Program-made: the position numbers and the translations under genes
Assembly: GCF_932274485.2 (NCBI RefSeq)
Contig: NC_065880.2
Coordinates: 93,630,730-93,694,729, forward strand
Origin: Patella vulgata
Lineage: Eukaryota > Mollusca > Gastropoda > Patellidae
DNA: 64,000 nt
Reading direction: 5' to 3'
Shown here: positions 33,726 through 45,252 of the stretch, piece after piece
Layout: each line of letters opens with the position of its first letter
Numbering within the stretch: the stretch's first letter is position 1
The notes under the pieces: generated by a model
Database searches by the model: none
What the model saw: only the letters and a program-made list of their open reading frames with translations
Told to the model about the DNA's origin: nothing

Positions 33726-36700
33726 TCATACAATTTTTATACTTAAGCGTGCCCTATGATAACCTTTACCATTGCTTGTAGGCATCCAGAAATTACCAGT
33801 GTCCGTGTTCTCCACTGTTCCTGTTAGAAAGCTTCTGCTACAGTCATGGCTCGCATTAAACCACCAACCGCCCCCAAATCGACGAGAACATTCACTGTTT
33901 CCAGTAAAATCTAAATCGTACGTAGAAAATTTATTTCCTGTTAAATTAATATCACTCATGATCCCGTCCAAACAGTTTTCGATGTTACTCATAGAACTCG
34001 ACGCACTGGAATAAATCTCATAATTTGAACTTTCATTGCCTATTTCAAAATTTCTGTAATTTATTTGACATTGTGTACCATTAGCCAGTACCAAATATAC
34101 ATTCATTAGTCGTTCCGTGTTTGGATTCGCCATTATTTGTAAAATTTTGTTGAAACCCAGCCACATATTCCAAGGCACCTGACCAAAGCCAACTTTATAC
34201 TGATCCAGTGTAACATTATAATTTTCGATGTCACACTTCGAATGCCGATCCAAGATGGTTGTCCAACCATCGTTTTTCACCTGACATGCTACTTCAAATG
34301 GTTGGAGAGCAACTGTTGGTTTGATGTAAGCTAAAACTGATTGCTTATAAGTCATCCCTTTCTGTCTAGCATCCGAGCAATCTGAAAGTTTACAATCAAA
34401 ATCAATGCATCGATAATCCCAAGCTGACACTGGAAACAATGATTTTTAAATTAGGTGATCTCGTCTTCATTATCCCAGTCGGAGAAAAACAGTAGGACGT
34501 TAGAGGGACATATGCTATAGGAGACGGCAAATCCATACAGCCGCGCTACCATTTTCTCTCGTGTGTATGTGGGGTGGGGTGGGGGCGTTGGATGACTGAA
34601 TGGATAGCGCGTGCGCGTTGTATCATAAAGCATGTCATTGAGTTAACTGGCTAGGTCTCGATTCCCAGGTTGTAGGTTTTCTCCCACTGCTAAAGACCGC
34701 TATGCACAGAATAAAATTGAACCACGTGTTGGTCCCGAAATGACCGAGCAGCTGTGTAGAGTGGAGGTTAAACCCCATTTCTCTCTCTACCAACTACTCT
34801 TATTCGGAATTGCAACAAAACTTCTGTTTGTTACGTGCAAAGAAACGTAAGAAATGAAATGAAATGGGTTTTAACGTCCTACTATTCTGCCCCGACTGGG
34901 CTAATGAAGCCAGGCATACGCCATTCAGGGTGCTATGCCGGAAATTGTGCCTGGACAGTGGCACTATGGCCTACTCTTATGTCGAATTCCAACTGCCAAT
35001 GGATCTTTTACGTGCCCGCCAATTTATACACGTCCATCCGAACGACTAGACAGCTGTCCTTGTCAGGCCCTCCATCTTGCACCACTGACAAGGAGAAACC
35101 CCGTCAGAAAATCCGGATAAACCCTCTCCGCCAATGCAGGGATCGAACACGCGACCTCCAGCGTCTTGCCCACTTAGCCACCGTGGTTCCCTACAAACGT
35201 AAGACAATTAAGATATTGCAAGAAATATAAAGTACGGTGCCATTCGTTAACGTTTTCCCTTGTTCTATTAATTTACCTTATATGAGAAAAATCCATCCTG
35301 CAATACAATGAACGAGTGTTTCTCGATGAAAACTATGGTCAATCATAAAAATATGAAAAACCCTTTCTCCGCAGTGTAAACTCTCTTTTCAGTAGTGAAA
35401 ACCTTTTCTCCACTCTACATGGCACTGTTGCTGTTTTAAGCCTAGCTCACAATCCGCCGTGTGTGCTGCTACGAGAATTTTTTTTAGTAAACCCTTGCGT
35501 GAGTCTTACGCGTCATTTGCGGCATGCGTTCGGCACCGTAGAACACGTAAAGACTTTTGGTCCAGCACATATACACAATTTTCAACCGATTTCTTGCAGT
35601 TGGTCTGCGAGCTACCAAACCCTGAGACCCGTGCATGTCAAAACACGTACGGCGTGTTGTGAAGTAAGCTGTGGACGTATTGTACCCTTACCTTTAACAA
35701 TGTATTCACACTGGCTACCATAATACCCTAGTGGACATGTGCAGTTATTTGTACCATCACATCCAATGTTCTACAATTTAAACAAATGGTTTTATCATGT
35801 ACATTAACATAAAGTGTACGATAGCTGCATTATACGAGGTTCTATAAAGACATAACAAATTTCCAAGTTGCAAAGCATCCAAAATCGTGCTGCACTCATT
35901 GTGACTAAACTAGATCAAAATTCCACATCACTGTGTGATGTATGTATTAAAAACATCGGCGGGTTTATAACATCAGAGGTCATCGATGGTGTTATAGCGC
36001 CAGGATTCATCGATGGTTTTATAGCGACATATGCCATCCATGGTTTTGTTGCATCAGAGAGAGGGTGGGATGACCGAATGCTAAGCGCGTGCGCGCTGTA
36101 TCATAAAGTCTGTCATTTCTTTCTATTATGTCAGAGGCCATCGACCGATGTATAGCGTCAGAGGTCCTCCAGTTGTTTTATGGCGTAAGAAGTCATCGGT
36201 GGTTTTATAATATGTTATAGGTCAGCCGTGACTTTATAGCGTCAGAGGTCTTTGATGGTTTTATAACTTTATGGTTCTCTAAATTAACAGCTTGATTGTT
36301 CATGGGTCTTTATTTTAAACGGACATTTGTAATCGATGGATCGATAACGTCTCTGTTCATCAACGGTTGTATAGCGCAATAGTTCACCGTGTGTCCTATA
36401 ACGCCACAGTTCATCGTCTGTCCCATATCATCTTAAATCACTTCTGTCTTATAACGCGATAGTTCATCGTGTGCACTATTACGCTTAGTTCATCGTCTGT
36501 CCCATAACGTCATAGTTCATCGTCTGTCCCATAACGTCATAGTTCACCGTGTGTCTTATAACGCCGTAGTTCACCACGTGTCTTATAACTTCATAGTTCA
36601 TCGTGTGTCTTATAACGTCATAGTTCCTCGTGTGTCCTATAAAACGTTTGGCAAGTTTTTTATGACCCCATAATTGATTCATCGACTCTCCTATAAGACG

Positions 36701-37908
36701 TATGGTTGATTCCTTCAGTAACTCGCTCTATGAGTTAAGTGGGGATGAGATAGAATGAGAGACCTGTTATTTTTTGTAGTAGTCTATGGTTGTAACCTTC
36801 CATGTTTCGAGATAAGAGATGGTACTATAGATCCATGTGGTAAACTCTGGCTTTCAATAAGCAAACTTTTAAAACAACAATTGATTATTGTTATTCATAA
36901 CATTTTTGCCATATTCAACTACGATTATACATAATCCTAGATGGCACAGGTTCAAACAACCATTTTTATATCGAAGCAATAATAGCTTGCTTTTTCCAGC
37001 ATTTTAAATTTAACATCTTTAATTACAGTGACTAATGCACTGTAATTACGAACCAGTTTTGATAAAAAATAACCCTTGATAGATAAATAAATTAACTCAT
37101 TTTTAAGATGTTACATGCATTAATGGCGAAATTAAGTTTGCCAGATGAAACTAAAGATGTGTCGCAGAGAATATATCAGACGTTGGATGTGGTAAGCTTT
37201 TGGGTCGGTTTCGGTTGCCATATTTGACCGACGTATAGTGTTAGAGAATAGCAGGGAGATAGAGAGAGAGAGGGTGTTTATCTTCAAACTCAATCAAGAC
37301 ATTCGCCAAGTTTAAACATTCTATCTCAATAAGAAGGAAGGGTATTGTGTCCAAAATAGTGTGACGGACAGACCGACAGACAGGATGACGAACCCATTTT
37401 AATAGTCCCTCGCTTTGTTCGAAAGGCGGGTTACAATAATAGTAAATGAAATAGGGTTTCATGTCCTGTTCTGCTGACTGGGCTAATGAAGACGGGTATA
37501 CGCCATACAGTGTGCTATGAGGGCAATTTTGCCCGGAAAGCGGCGTTACGCTTATATGGAATTCCAACTTCCATTGGATCTTTTACGTGCACGCCAATGT
37601 GTACTCACCTTTCTGTAACAAGAGCAGCCATTCGAATAACCCGACATAATACAACCCGTTCCATCTAAATATAATTTACACAGTGAATTAAATGGACAAA
37701 AGACGTAGCGTCTACATTCTGGATTTTCTGTACAAAATCTGGCACAGTCCATTCTATTCCTGACATTATCCTTGTTAATTCTGGTGGTTTTATCACAAGA
37801 ATTCTTGGTAATTGTTGTTTTAGTGTACTGGGCAAATCGCATACAGTCCACATTACTTACAACCACTATTAATACAGTTATAAAGCGGTTCATGTTGTCA
37901 GCAAACAT
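33726..37908 (-). CDS. secreted PAN/apple-EGF-fibrinogen domain protein, gene A
   Basis: Three exons on the minus strand: 37908-37609, 35770-35692, 34429-33726. They join in phases 0 and 1 to 1083 nt (360 aa). Translation starts at ATG 37908 or the in-frame ATG 37893, which gives the better signal peptide (MNRFITVLIVVVSNVDC). Exon 1 carries a PAN/apple-like module (CARFCTENPECRRYVFC, CKLYLDGTGC). Exon 2 is the C-terminal half of an EGF-like fold (CTCPLGYYGSQC). Exon 3 has a short Cys-rich linker, then a fibrinogen C-terminal domain: FEVACQVKNDGWTTI, YKVGFG, WLGFNKI, KFSTYDLDF, FGGGWWF and CSRSFLTGT. Fibrinogen-related proteins of molluscs are secreted pattern-recognition or adhesion lectins; the role here is inferred. 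The usual DxDND calcium loop is altered to DLDFTGN. A family B SINE touches the exon 1 splice donor. Gene B at 43.5-46.5 kb has the same architecture in the same orientation. Confidence 0.85.
34572..34795 (+). mobile_element. family A SINE in intron 2 of gene A
   Basis: Head with GTTGGATGACTGAATGGATA and GGTCTCGATTCCC, a shortened body, and the end GTGGAGGTTAAACCCCATTT plus CTCTCTC. Confidence 0.75.
34852..35194 (-). mobile_element. family B SINE, full length, in intron 2 of gene A
   Basis: (GAAAT)n tail, full body and head with GCAGGGATCGAACACGCGAC and GCCCACTTAGCCACCGTGG. The duplication AAACGTAAG is at 34843 and 35195. Confidence 0.85.
35950..36720. repeat. degenerate tandem repeats in intron 1 of gene A
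   Basis: Left half: units with TCATCGATGGTTTTATAGCG. Right half (36350-36720): 27-bp units of TTCATCGTCTGTCCCATAAC plus GTCATAG, about 10 copies. A family A SINE head fragment (36060-36118) interrupts the left half. Confidence 0.75.
36060..36118 (+). mobile_element. family A SINE head fragment
   Basis: Only GGTGGGATGACCGAATGCTA, GCGCGTGCGCGCTGTATCAT and AAAGTCTGTCATT remain, set inside a tandem repeat of gene A intron 1. Confidence 0.65.
37108..37191 (+). CDS. candidate small internal exon, unidentified
   Basis: A plus-strand 84-nt open stretch is bounded by an acceptor-like CTCATTTTTAAG and a donor-like GATGTG|GTAAGC. It reads MLHALMAKLSLPDETKDVSQ then RIYQTLDV, an unusually balanced, amphipathic-looking peptide for this AT-rich intron of gene A. 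No partner exon was recognised and no family comes to mind. It may be chance. Confidence 0.2.
37443..37603 (-). mobile_element. family B SINE truncated exactly at the gene A exon 1 donor
   Basis: Tail to CGTGCACGCCAATGTGTA is family B; the next bases are the reverse of the exon 1 donor. Intron bases from about +6 onward are therefore SINE-derived. Confidence 0.8.
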
Positions 37909-38039
37909 GTCAGCGAAAACTGAACACCAGCAAGATTTAGTGACAATGATGTATATTGATTACCGTTATGATTAAATCTAATGATTAATTTGATTTTACG
38001 ACACGCGCTTTTAATGTTAGCATCACCCAGTGAAAACGT

Positions 38040-38225
38040 GAAATAAAATAAATGGGTTTTAACGTCGGACTGTTTTGCATGAACTTGGCTGATGGAGATG
38101 GTAGAATGAAATATAGTTTAATGACCCACTGTTCTGCATCAACCGGACAAATTAAGGCGGGCTTTTAAAATGCCACAGCATATACTACTAGTGTTATGAG
38201 ACAGGAACATGTAATCACCGAGCTC
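38040..38225 (-). mobile_element. family B SINE pieces, decayed
   Basis: Two starts of the tail region follow each other (AATGGGTTTTAACGTCGGAC and GTTTAATGACCCACTGTTCT), each followed by a GATGGAGA/AATTAAGGCGGG-type segment. Probably one insertion into another. Confidence 0.55.
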
Positions 38226-39004
38226 TAATTCCAATTAACTATTTGAAACCGAGTGTCGTAAACGCGATAGAATATGCGCAAGGCTATCCAAAGTGGCGGA
38301 GGTCGTACCGTACACAGAGTATGCTCAAGTCGCTCTAGAACAACCGACACCACTTGTTCTTTGTGAATTTGTAGCACAAACAATTACAACAAGCAATGGC
38401 ACAAGCTTATAAGCTCCTTCGAACTTCCTAAAGCAACACAATTGTCGTGAAGTGAATAGGATCGAATCAGTTTTATTACTTCGTTCCAGCTTCATTGGCT
38501 TTTCTCCTCATTTCCGGCAAGTTGATGTGCGATGAATGAAGAAAATCTGAACATTGGTAAATGATTTTTAATTCTAAAGACGTCATCGACTCGACGATGT
38601 TTTATAGAATATCGATATAGATTTAATTATAAAGAATCAAAACATCACCGGCTTTTATAATTGAAAACCATAAACACATCTTTGACAACATGGCTGGCAT
38701 ATATTGTTTGTTGTATTGTATTTAAAATGGTGTATTCTGTCTGCTTCCAGACGATTAAATAAGGCAAATGAAGTGACGTGATTCTCTATTGAAGGGTCTT
38801 GGCAATCACACATTTTAAAAATGATACCCACTGGCACTTCGACTACATTTCGAAAGTATCAGTGACTATATCGTTTAAGTTAATTGATGCATTTGAACCA
38901 AACTTCACAGGAATGAGTATAAAGGGTATAACATTAGCGTTCAACCAAACCTCTTTGAGGTCAAATACTCAGGTTTAATGCCAAATTTATTGTCATAATC
39001 GTGT

Positions 39005-39262
39005 GGTCTGTTACCCGGAGGGCCTGATTCTGTCTCGTCGTTTGGATGGGACGAACGACTGAAGTCCCATGTACACATTGGCGTGAACATAAAAGATACT
39101 TTAACAGTTGAAATTCCACGTAAGAATGGGCCGTAGCGCCGTTGTCCGGGAAACAGTTAAGTCATAGCACATTGTATGGCGTATGTCCGTCATTATTTTA
39201 AAAACTATTCGGAGCAGAACAGTAGGACGTTAAACCCCATTTCATTTTATTTCATTTCATCG
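39005..39262 (+). mobile_element. family B SINE
   Basis: GGAGGGCCTGATTCTGTCTC, CCCATGTACACATTGGCGTG, TGTATGGCGTATGTCCGTCA and GGACGTTAAACCCCATTTCA with an (ATTTC)n tail. Confidence 0.8.
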
Positions 39263-39974
39263 TGTTCCCGTAGTTATCTAAATAAATGAGCCGTTAACAT
39301 ATTAAAATAACACACATTTATGGATTTACTACATTTATAACTAATTCAGCTATACATTTATAGTACGTACATGAGTGAAACAATCCATATAATCACATTT
39401 AATTAAACATACATTATGCAAGAGCAAAATCTGATTATTGCAAGTCTTAATTTAGGCTTCAGATGTTATAGAAATTATAAATTAGATCTTTATTTAAACA
39501 ACAAGCCCAAAATCAACTCTGTAGACCCACGGATGGCTCGGCTACAGCTCGGATTTCAATAGGATTTCACTTATCAATTAATTCAAATATGGCGCATCCT
39601 GATGAGAATACGTCAGTTAGGTCGAGGCTAAATGATAGAGTGTACTTAGCGAGGCCGCTGTAGAGCGTTTCCGCATGCCATTGAAAACTTTACTTGATAA
39701 TCGAGATATGTAGGTGGAGTTAACGCCTGTCAATCAAACGATCAGCCACCGTGAAGGCACATTTCACTACCATTTCTAGTCAAATATTACAACGATGATA
39801 ACTATGTTCAGAATAAAGTAATTTGACTGAAATTTTCAAAATATTCTTCTTTCATCATCTACTTTTGGACTGTTATAGCAAGAATGGCCAATTCTCTGTA
39901 AAAATCTCCCATAATGTATCTTTAAACCTTTCAAAGACAGGTCATAATGTATCTTTAACATTGCATTATGTAAG

Positions 39975-40252
39975 ATTGAGAGAGAGAGAGAGAGAGAAAT
40001 GGGGTTTAACGTCCACTCGACACAAACTAGGTCATTTCGGGACTAACATATGGTTTAATTTATATCAATAATTCGCTTGCGCGTAAGGGTCTTTAGCAGT
40101 GGGAGGAAACCGGAGGACCCGGAGAAAACCCACGAGGTTGGACAGGCGACCCTACTCCTTGTCACGTACAACCGGGGATTCGAAACCACGCCAGTAAATT
40201 GACTCAATGACAGGTCTTATGATACAGCACGCACGTGCTACCCCCCCCCCCC
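39975..40252 (-). mobile_element. family A SINE inserted in a MITE-like repeat
   Basis: Full-length copy with (GA)n tail and C-run head. GTAAGATT flanks both ends, and the flanks rejoin as ATGTAAGATTTAGATAAAG, a sequence also seen at about 51810 where no SINE is present. Confidence 0.85.
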
Positions 40253-41799
40253 CCGTAAGATTTAGATAAAGGGTCGTCTGTTTAAGGATACTTTATTCGA
40301 AGTGAAGCTTGACAGTGCAGCACAGATTGTTTATTGTGGCACCTGCGGTACTTGACAATCAAGATTGACTCGGTTATCCAATTTTAAATTAAATTATTAA
40401 ACGGCGATCGTGTTTAAATCCGATGATCTAGAAAATGTATTATAGACTTGTAATGTGAATAAATGTTTAAATGGAGTCAAAATAACGACTTGCAATAGAC
40501 AGATTTAGCTCTTACATAATACATTGTTAAGATATAGCAATAAGAATCTGATTTCATTTAATATAAAATATGACTACATATATAATATCATATAGAACAG
40601 ATATAAACATCAAATATGATTGAAGTGAAAACACCTCCATTTAAAAACAAAGCATTATTAAAAACTTATATACTGAGAAGTGATGATGAGAAGACACCAG
40701 TCATTTGGCCGGAAGTGTACTATAAGCCTATTGTCACAAAGTGACCTCAGGTTCTTTAACTTAATTGCCCCCTTTTCCAAATTTCCAACAAACAACACAA
40801 CTAATTAATTTGTTTTAAATATGTATATTGTACAATCAATTTACATATACAATTTAAGAGGTTTTTACAAAATTAGATGCTTTAAAGTTACAGTTCATTC
40901 CGGCATTTAGTACTCTGTTGCTTTCATTCAATCAATCCTCCTGATTAGCATTCAGATTAATTCTTCGTCTTAATTCCACCATCCCCATCGCGTAATTTGG
41001 TTTTTTAAAACATTTTAAACCCGAACACAAATTCTCGGAAAACACAAAACTTTCACATGTCACAGATCTATTTCCCGGATTCACCTAGACTCCCTAATTG
41101 TATTAAAACTTCACCAAGATTGAAATGTACTTCACCTAGACTACATGCGTACGATTCACAAAGTTCACCAAGATTAAACTACAATATGATTCACAAGGTT
41201 ACCCCTGGGTTGAAATATGATTTATATCGGTCACCTAGACATTACCGGTTAAATGTTATTTCATCAAGGAACGGATTCATTACATTTAAATACATCGTAT
41301 TTAATTACCAGGTTCTAAGCATCTAAAGCCAGTCATTGGTGTTACCGTAGATATTGAAAAACAGTCATGTCTGGTCCTTTAAAATCTCTCTGATCTAAGT
41401 AGAGAAAACAGCCATGTCTGTCCTGTAACTTATTTTAAACCTCTCTGACAAACTTTTCTAATTCCTACACCAAGAAACTTTTAGTCACTCAAACATCCAA
41501 TCAGAACTATGCACCACCTGCACATGCATCACAATCCAGACACATCATTACTTTACACCCTCATTACCTAACTTGCTCAGACATACCAACAATCGTTCTG
41601 TAAAAACAACGCATATACATTGAAAATAAATAAACTATTGAGTATGATCGGTATTCTGGGTACCAGCTTATCTCCCGAAGAGGACGTTAAACCGCATTCC
41701 TCCCTTATCATCTACTCAGAACACACCGCCCATTTGACCGGAAGTATAATTTAAGCCTACTGACTGTTGCGTGATAAATAGCTTTATTTAACGTCCGCT

Positions 41800-42100
41800 T
41801 CCACCGAAGCCGCGAGGAAGGTGCTCGCTGGCTAACCTGAAGGTTCTGTGTTCGATGACGTTGTTGATCGAGAAAGTTCAGCAGGGTAGCGGGCCTGGCA
41901 AATGACGGCTTATCGTCTTTCGGATGGGACGAAAAACCGGGGTCTCGTGTACACATTGGACTTGGCAATAGGAATTCGATATAAAACAGGCCTTAGGGAC
42001 GCTGTCCCGGCACAATTCCCCCACAGCACAGTGTGTGACTTACGTCCGTCTTCATTAGCCCAGTCACAGTTGGACGTTAAACCCCATTTCAGTTCCGTCT
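41800..42100 (+). mobile_element. family B SINE
   Basis: The head has GCTCGCTGGCTAACCTGAAG and TCTGTGTTCGATGACG (B box decayed), then GATGGGACGAAAAACCGGGG and GGACGTTAAACCCCATTTCA. The DNA just before it (ATTTAACGTCCGCTTCCACC) is a further repeat tail also seen at about 19005. Confidence 0.75.
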
Positions 42101-42691
42101 AGAATGAGTCGTTTACTAACGAACTGTTCACAAGACAAGAGTCAAGAGAAGGTGTGGCGATTAACCTCGTAGCGCAAAGGGGGGGGGGGGGTAATTATTC
42201 AGAAGTAGTGACGACTATTAACCACATGAGTTACCACAAAGATTTCTACGTTGGCGTAGTTCCCAATTATCTAAATATGCACTGTGGTGAATACATGATG
42301 AACTCTGTAATAGTCATCATTGTTAACCAGTATTGATTTTTCATTAACAAGACTCTATTATAACCTTTAACAATACACAGATACAAACATAATACACACA
42401 ACTCTATTAATGGATGTTTATTAAACAAAGTTACCTTATTTAAAAATTAATCAGGTTTGTTACAATATAAACACATTTTCATACAAAATATAAATACCAT
42501 TGGTGTTACCAATTAAAAACCTCATTGGTCTCTGTCACATTCTAGCTAATGACGACGGGCCACGCTGTGCGCTAGGAGGGACATTTTGCACGTACAGAGA
42601 GTCGCAGTTAAGGATTCTTGCCCCCTTCCCCGGGTTACTAACTTACCGCGGATGCAACATCCATAGTGCACGTTTAAAATTAAAATAGACT

Positions 42692-42748
42692 GATGGGTGT
42701 TTGACGATACGTATATCAAATTAAATACTGTAATGACATGAGTAATGA
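42692..42748. repeat. first unit of a roughly 50-bp minisatellite split by a LINE
   Basis: GTGTTTGACGATACGTATA, then AAATTAAATACTGTAATGAC, matches the three units at 43207-43345 on the far side of the LINE. Confidence 0.65.
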
Positions 42749-42749
42749 C

Positions 42750-43206
42750 ATTGGCTGCCAATTAAACCAAGAATAGATTTTAAGCTCTTGTGCCTTGCGT
42801 ATAAGTGCCGGGACAGCGTCCCTAAGGCTTGCTCTTATATCGAATCCCTATTGCCAAGTGCTCTTTTACATGCAATCCAATGTGTACACGGGACCTTCCT
42901 ATCTAGCAGATATGTTATTACCATACTTTCCCGGACGTCCACTCCGTTCTTAACAGGAACATCTTCTTACAATCCCAAAATATAAACTCAAATCATTTGG
43001 ATACAGATCATTTGTTCATATTGTGCCTGTTTTGTGGAATTCATTACCGCTGAACATTAAACTGTCACCCAGCCCAGAAACATTCAAAACTAACTTAAAA
43101 ACTCATCTATTTACGGCCTATTATGGCACCCAGTCTGTGTAGCGCTTTGAGCATGCATACTAGCATGGTACTGTGCGCAATATAAATATACATATTATTA
43201 TTATTA
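42750..43206 (+). mobile_element. LINE (L2/CR1-like) C-terminal fossil with a SINE nested in it
   Basis: Plus-strand reading starts LPIKPRIDFKLLCLAYK. It resumes after a family B SINE fragment (about 42805-42905) and then shows PVLWNSLPLNIKLSPSPETF and KTNLKTHLF, a stop, AGCGCTTTGAGCATG and a GCGCAATATAAATAT..ATTATTATT tail. This is the classic C-terminus and 3' end of L2/CR1-type LINEs. The element interrupts a roughly 50-bp minisatellite, with one unit before it and three after. Confidence 0.7.
42805..42905 (-). mobile_element. family B SINE fragment nested in a LINE
   Basis: GTGCCGGGACAGCGTCC, CTTATATCGAATCCCTATTG, CCAAGTGCTCTTTTACATGC and GTGTACACGGGACC interrupt the LINE reading. Confidence 0.65.
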
Positions 43207-43345
43207 GTGTTTAACGATACGTATACCAAATTAAATACGGTAAAGACATGGGAGTTTAACGATAGGTATATTATTAAATTAAATACGGTAAAGACATGGG
43301 TGTTTAACGATAGGTATATTAATAAATAAAATACGGTAATGACAA
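43207..43345. repeat. three units of the split minisatellite
   Basis: Units of GTGTTTAACGATACGTATA plus AAATTAAATACGGTAAAGAC plus ATGG follow directly on the LINE tail and continue the unit at 42692. Confidence 0.7.
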
Positions 43346-43435
43346 ACATCTTTTGTTTAACTGAAGCAAGTTATTTTGTATGTTACCTCCCGCCCCTCCC
43401 CACCCCCGCACCCCATAGCAGTCGTGGTATATGTA

Positions 43436-43441
43436 TTTATT
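43436..43441 (-). promoter_or_regulatory. polyadenylation signal AATAAA of gene B
   Basis: Minus-strand AATAAA about 28 nt beyond the TAA stop of gene B, in a short AT-rich stretch before a C-rich tract. It is close, so the 3'UTR would be very short. Confidence 0.45.
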
Positions 43442-43468
43442 GTTGTATTAATCGTTTCTAATGTTAAT

Positions 43469-45213
43469 TTAATCAATTCTAAGTAAAGTTATTTTGACTT
43501 GCTCGATTGTTTGTCCTGCTAAGCTATCCTTCCAGAAAACATCTGTCCCGGAGCCGTCCATAGTGCCAGTTAGGAAGCTTCTAGTACATTCCACATTATT
43601 TTCAAACCACCACCCGCCTCCCAATCTTGTGGCGCATTGGTTAGAACCTGTAAAATCGGCATCATACGTTGAAAAGTTGTTTCCGTTCAAAGGCATGCTA
43701 CCAATTAAAGAATCGGTGCATTGGGTAGATGGCGTGGTGCCAGTGAAGCTCCCAAGATATAGGACATAATTTCCTCCTATTAGATTAAAATTGTTATAAA
43801 ACATAGCACAGACTGATCCGTCGTCCATGAACAGTTTGATTTCAAGATATGTAGTCGATTCCGCATTATTCAAAAGGTGTTTAACGTTCTTCAAGCCGAT
43901 AAAGCCATTCTCGACAGTACCAAATCCGGCTTCATATTCCATGAAAGATCGGTTAAAGTTTTCGAACACGCAAGCATTATTCCTAATTAGCACAGTCGAC
44001 CAACCATCTGCAGCGATGTAACAACGAATTTCAAAAGATGCAGGGGCAGTTGTTGGTTGAACGGTAACAAGAACCGGAGCGTTCGGAAATGACATCCCAA
44101 GTGTTGCACCCTCCTTACAATCTGCAAAATTAATACAAAGCTGTAATAACGCTATAATATACCCCTTGCTCACCTTCCTCTCCCTTTACGGTGTGGTATA
44201 TTATCATGCTAGCACAGTCTCACCCATTGATGGTATGGAATTCTAGAATGCTATTGCTAGTATAGTCCCACCCCTTCCTCTCCTTTGATGGTAGGGAATT
44301 GAAGAGTGCAATAACTAGTATAGCCCCACCCCTTTATGGTATGGAATTCTAGAGTGCTATAAATAGTATAGTCCCATCCCATCCTATCTGGTAGAGGATA
44401 TATACTGTCTACTACATCGTTAACACTGTTCATCACCTGCATTTTGCATACCGATAGTCCATTGGCCAATCACGCTATTTTACCGAGATTTCGCCTAATA
44501 GTTTGGATGCAGCTATGGCGGGTGTGGAGCCAGGCAGGGTAAGCTTACTCTTCCGGATACCTGTTACCACTGTTTGTCGTGTATTTTGTACACGGTGAAC
44601 AGTCCATATGCTGATTACACTATTTTGCCTTATTACACTATTTTGCCTATACCGTTTTTTTTGGACTTCGAATTTTGTCTAATGGTTTGGATTGTTCGTA
44701 CTTGGTTTTATTTTATTTTAATAGTATTTCTTATCTTTGGATGCATTTGGGATTTCTACTGTCGTTCGAAATGTGTCATAGTACGTTGAGGATGACCTCA
44801 CTACATAAAACCAAAACCAAAACCAGCAACCAATAAACAAGTAACGTATAAATTATATCAATTCAAGGGAAGGATTCCGGAAGCCAACTGTAAGCGAATC
44901 GATACAGGCGTCATTCATAAAGAAAACAGCCTCGCAATAAAACAAAAAAATATTCGCAATCAATGCAAAAAAGTTTGCTTATCAAAACATGCGACTAATC
45001 GTGGCGGTGGTCATCTGCTGAATGGAGTTTCTTGACGGCGATTGTCTGCCACGTGACGTCATAGGAGAGTGCTAACTTACCTATCAAAATATTTTCACAC
45101 GAGTTGCCATAGTAACCAAATGGACATATACACGTCCCTTCATCACATGCTATGTTCTATTAATAAACAAAAAGAAATACAATTAGGTGCGCCCGTTCCC
45201 AGTGTCATGTATC

Positions 45214-45252
<39 letters not shown>

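Larger units (their letters stand above)
38230..43430. other. intergenic, gene A to gene B
   Basis: Family B and A SINEs, a LINE fossil and a split minisatellite. 40255-41790 has only a short degenerate TTCACCTAGACT repeat (41080-41250). 38240-39000 and 42100-42690 show nothing certain. Confidence 0.5.

Noticed and set aside
38296-38418. Open reading of about 40 codons beginning AEVVPYTEYAQVALEQ
   Set aside because: No acceptor or donor in phase and no recognisable family.
39600-39660. CTGATGAG resembling a hammerhead ribozyme core
   Set aside because: The matching CGAAAC segment and stems are absent at the right spacing.
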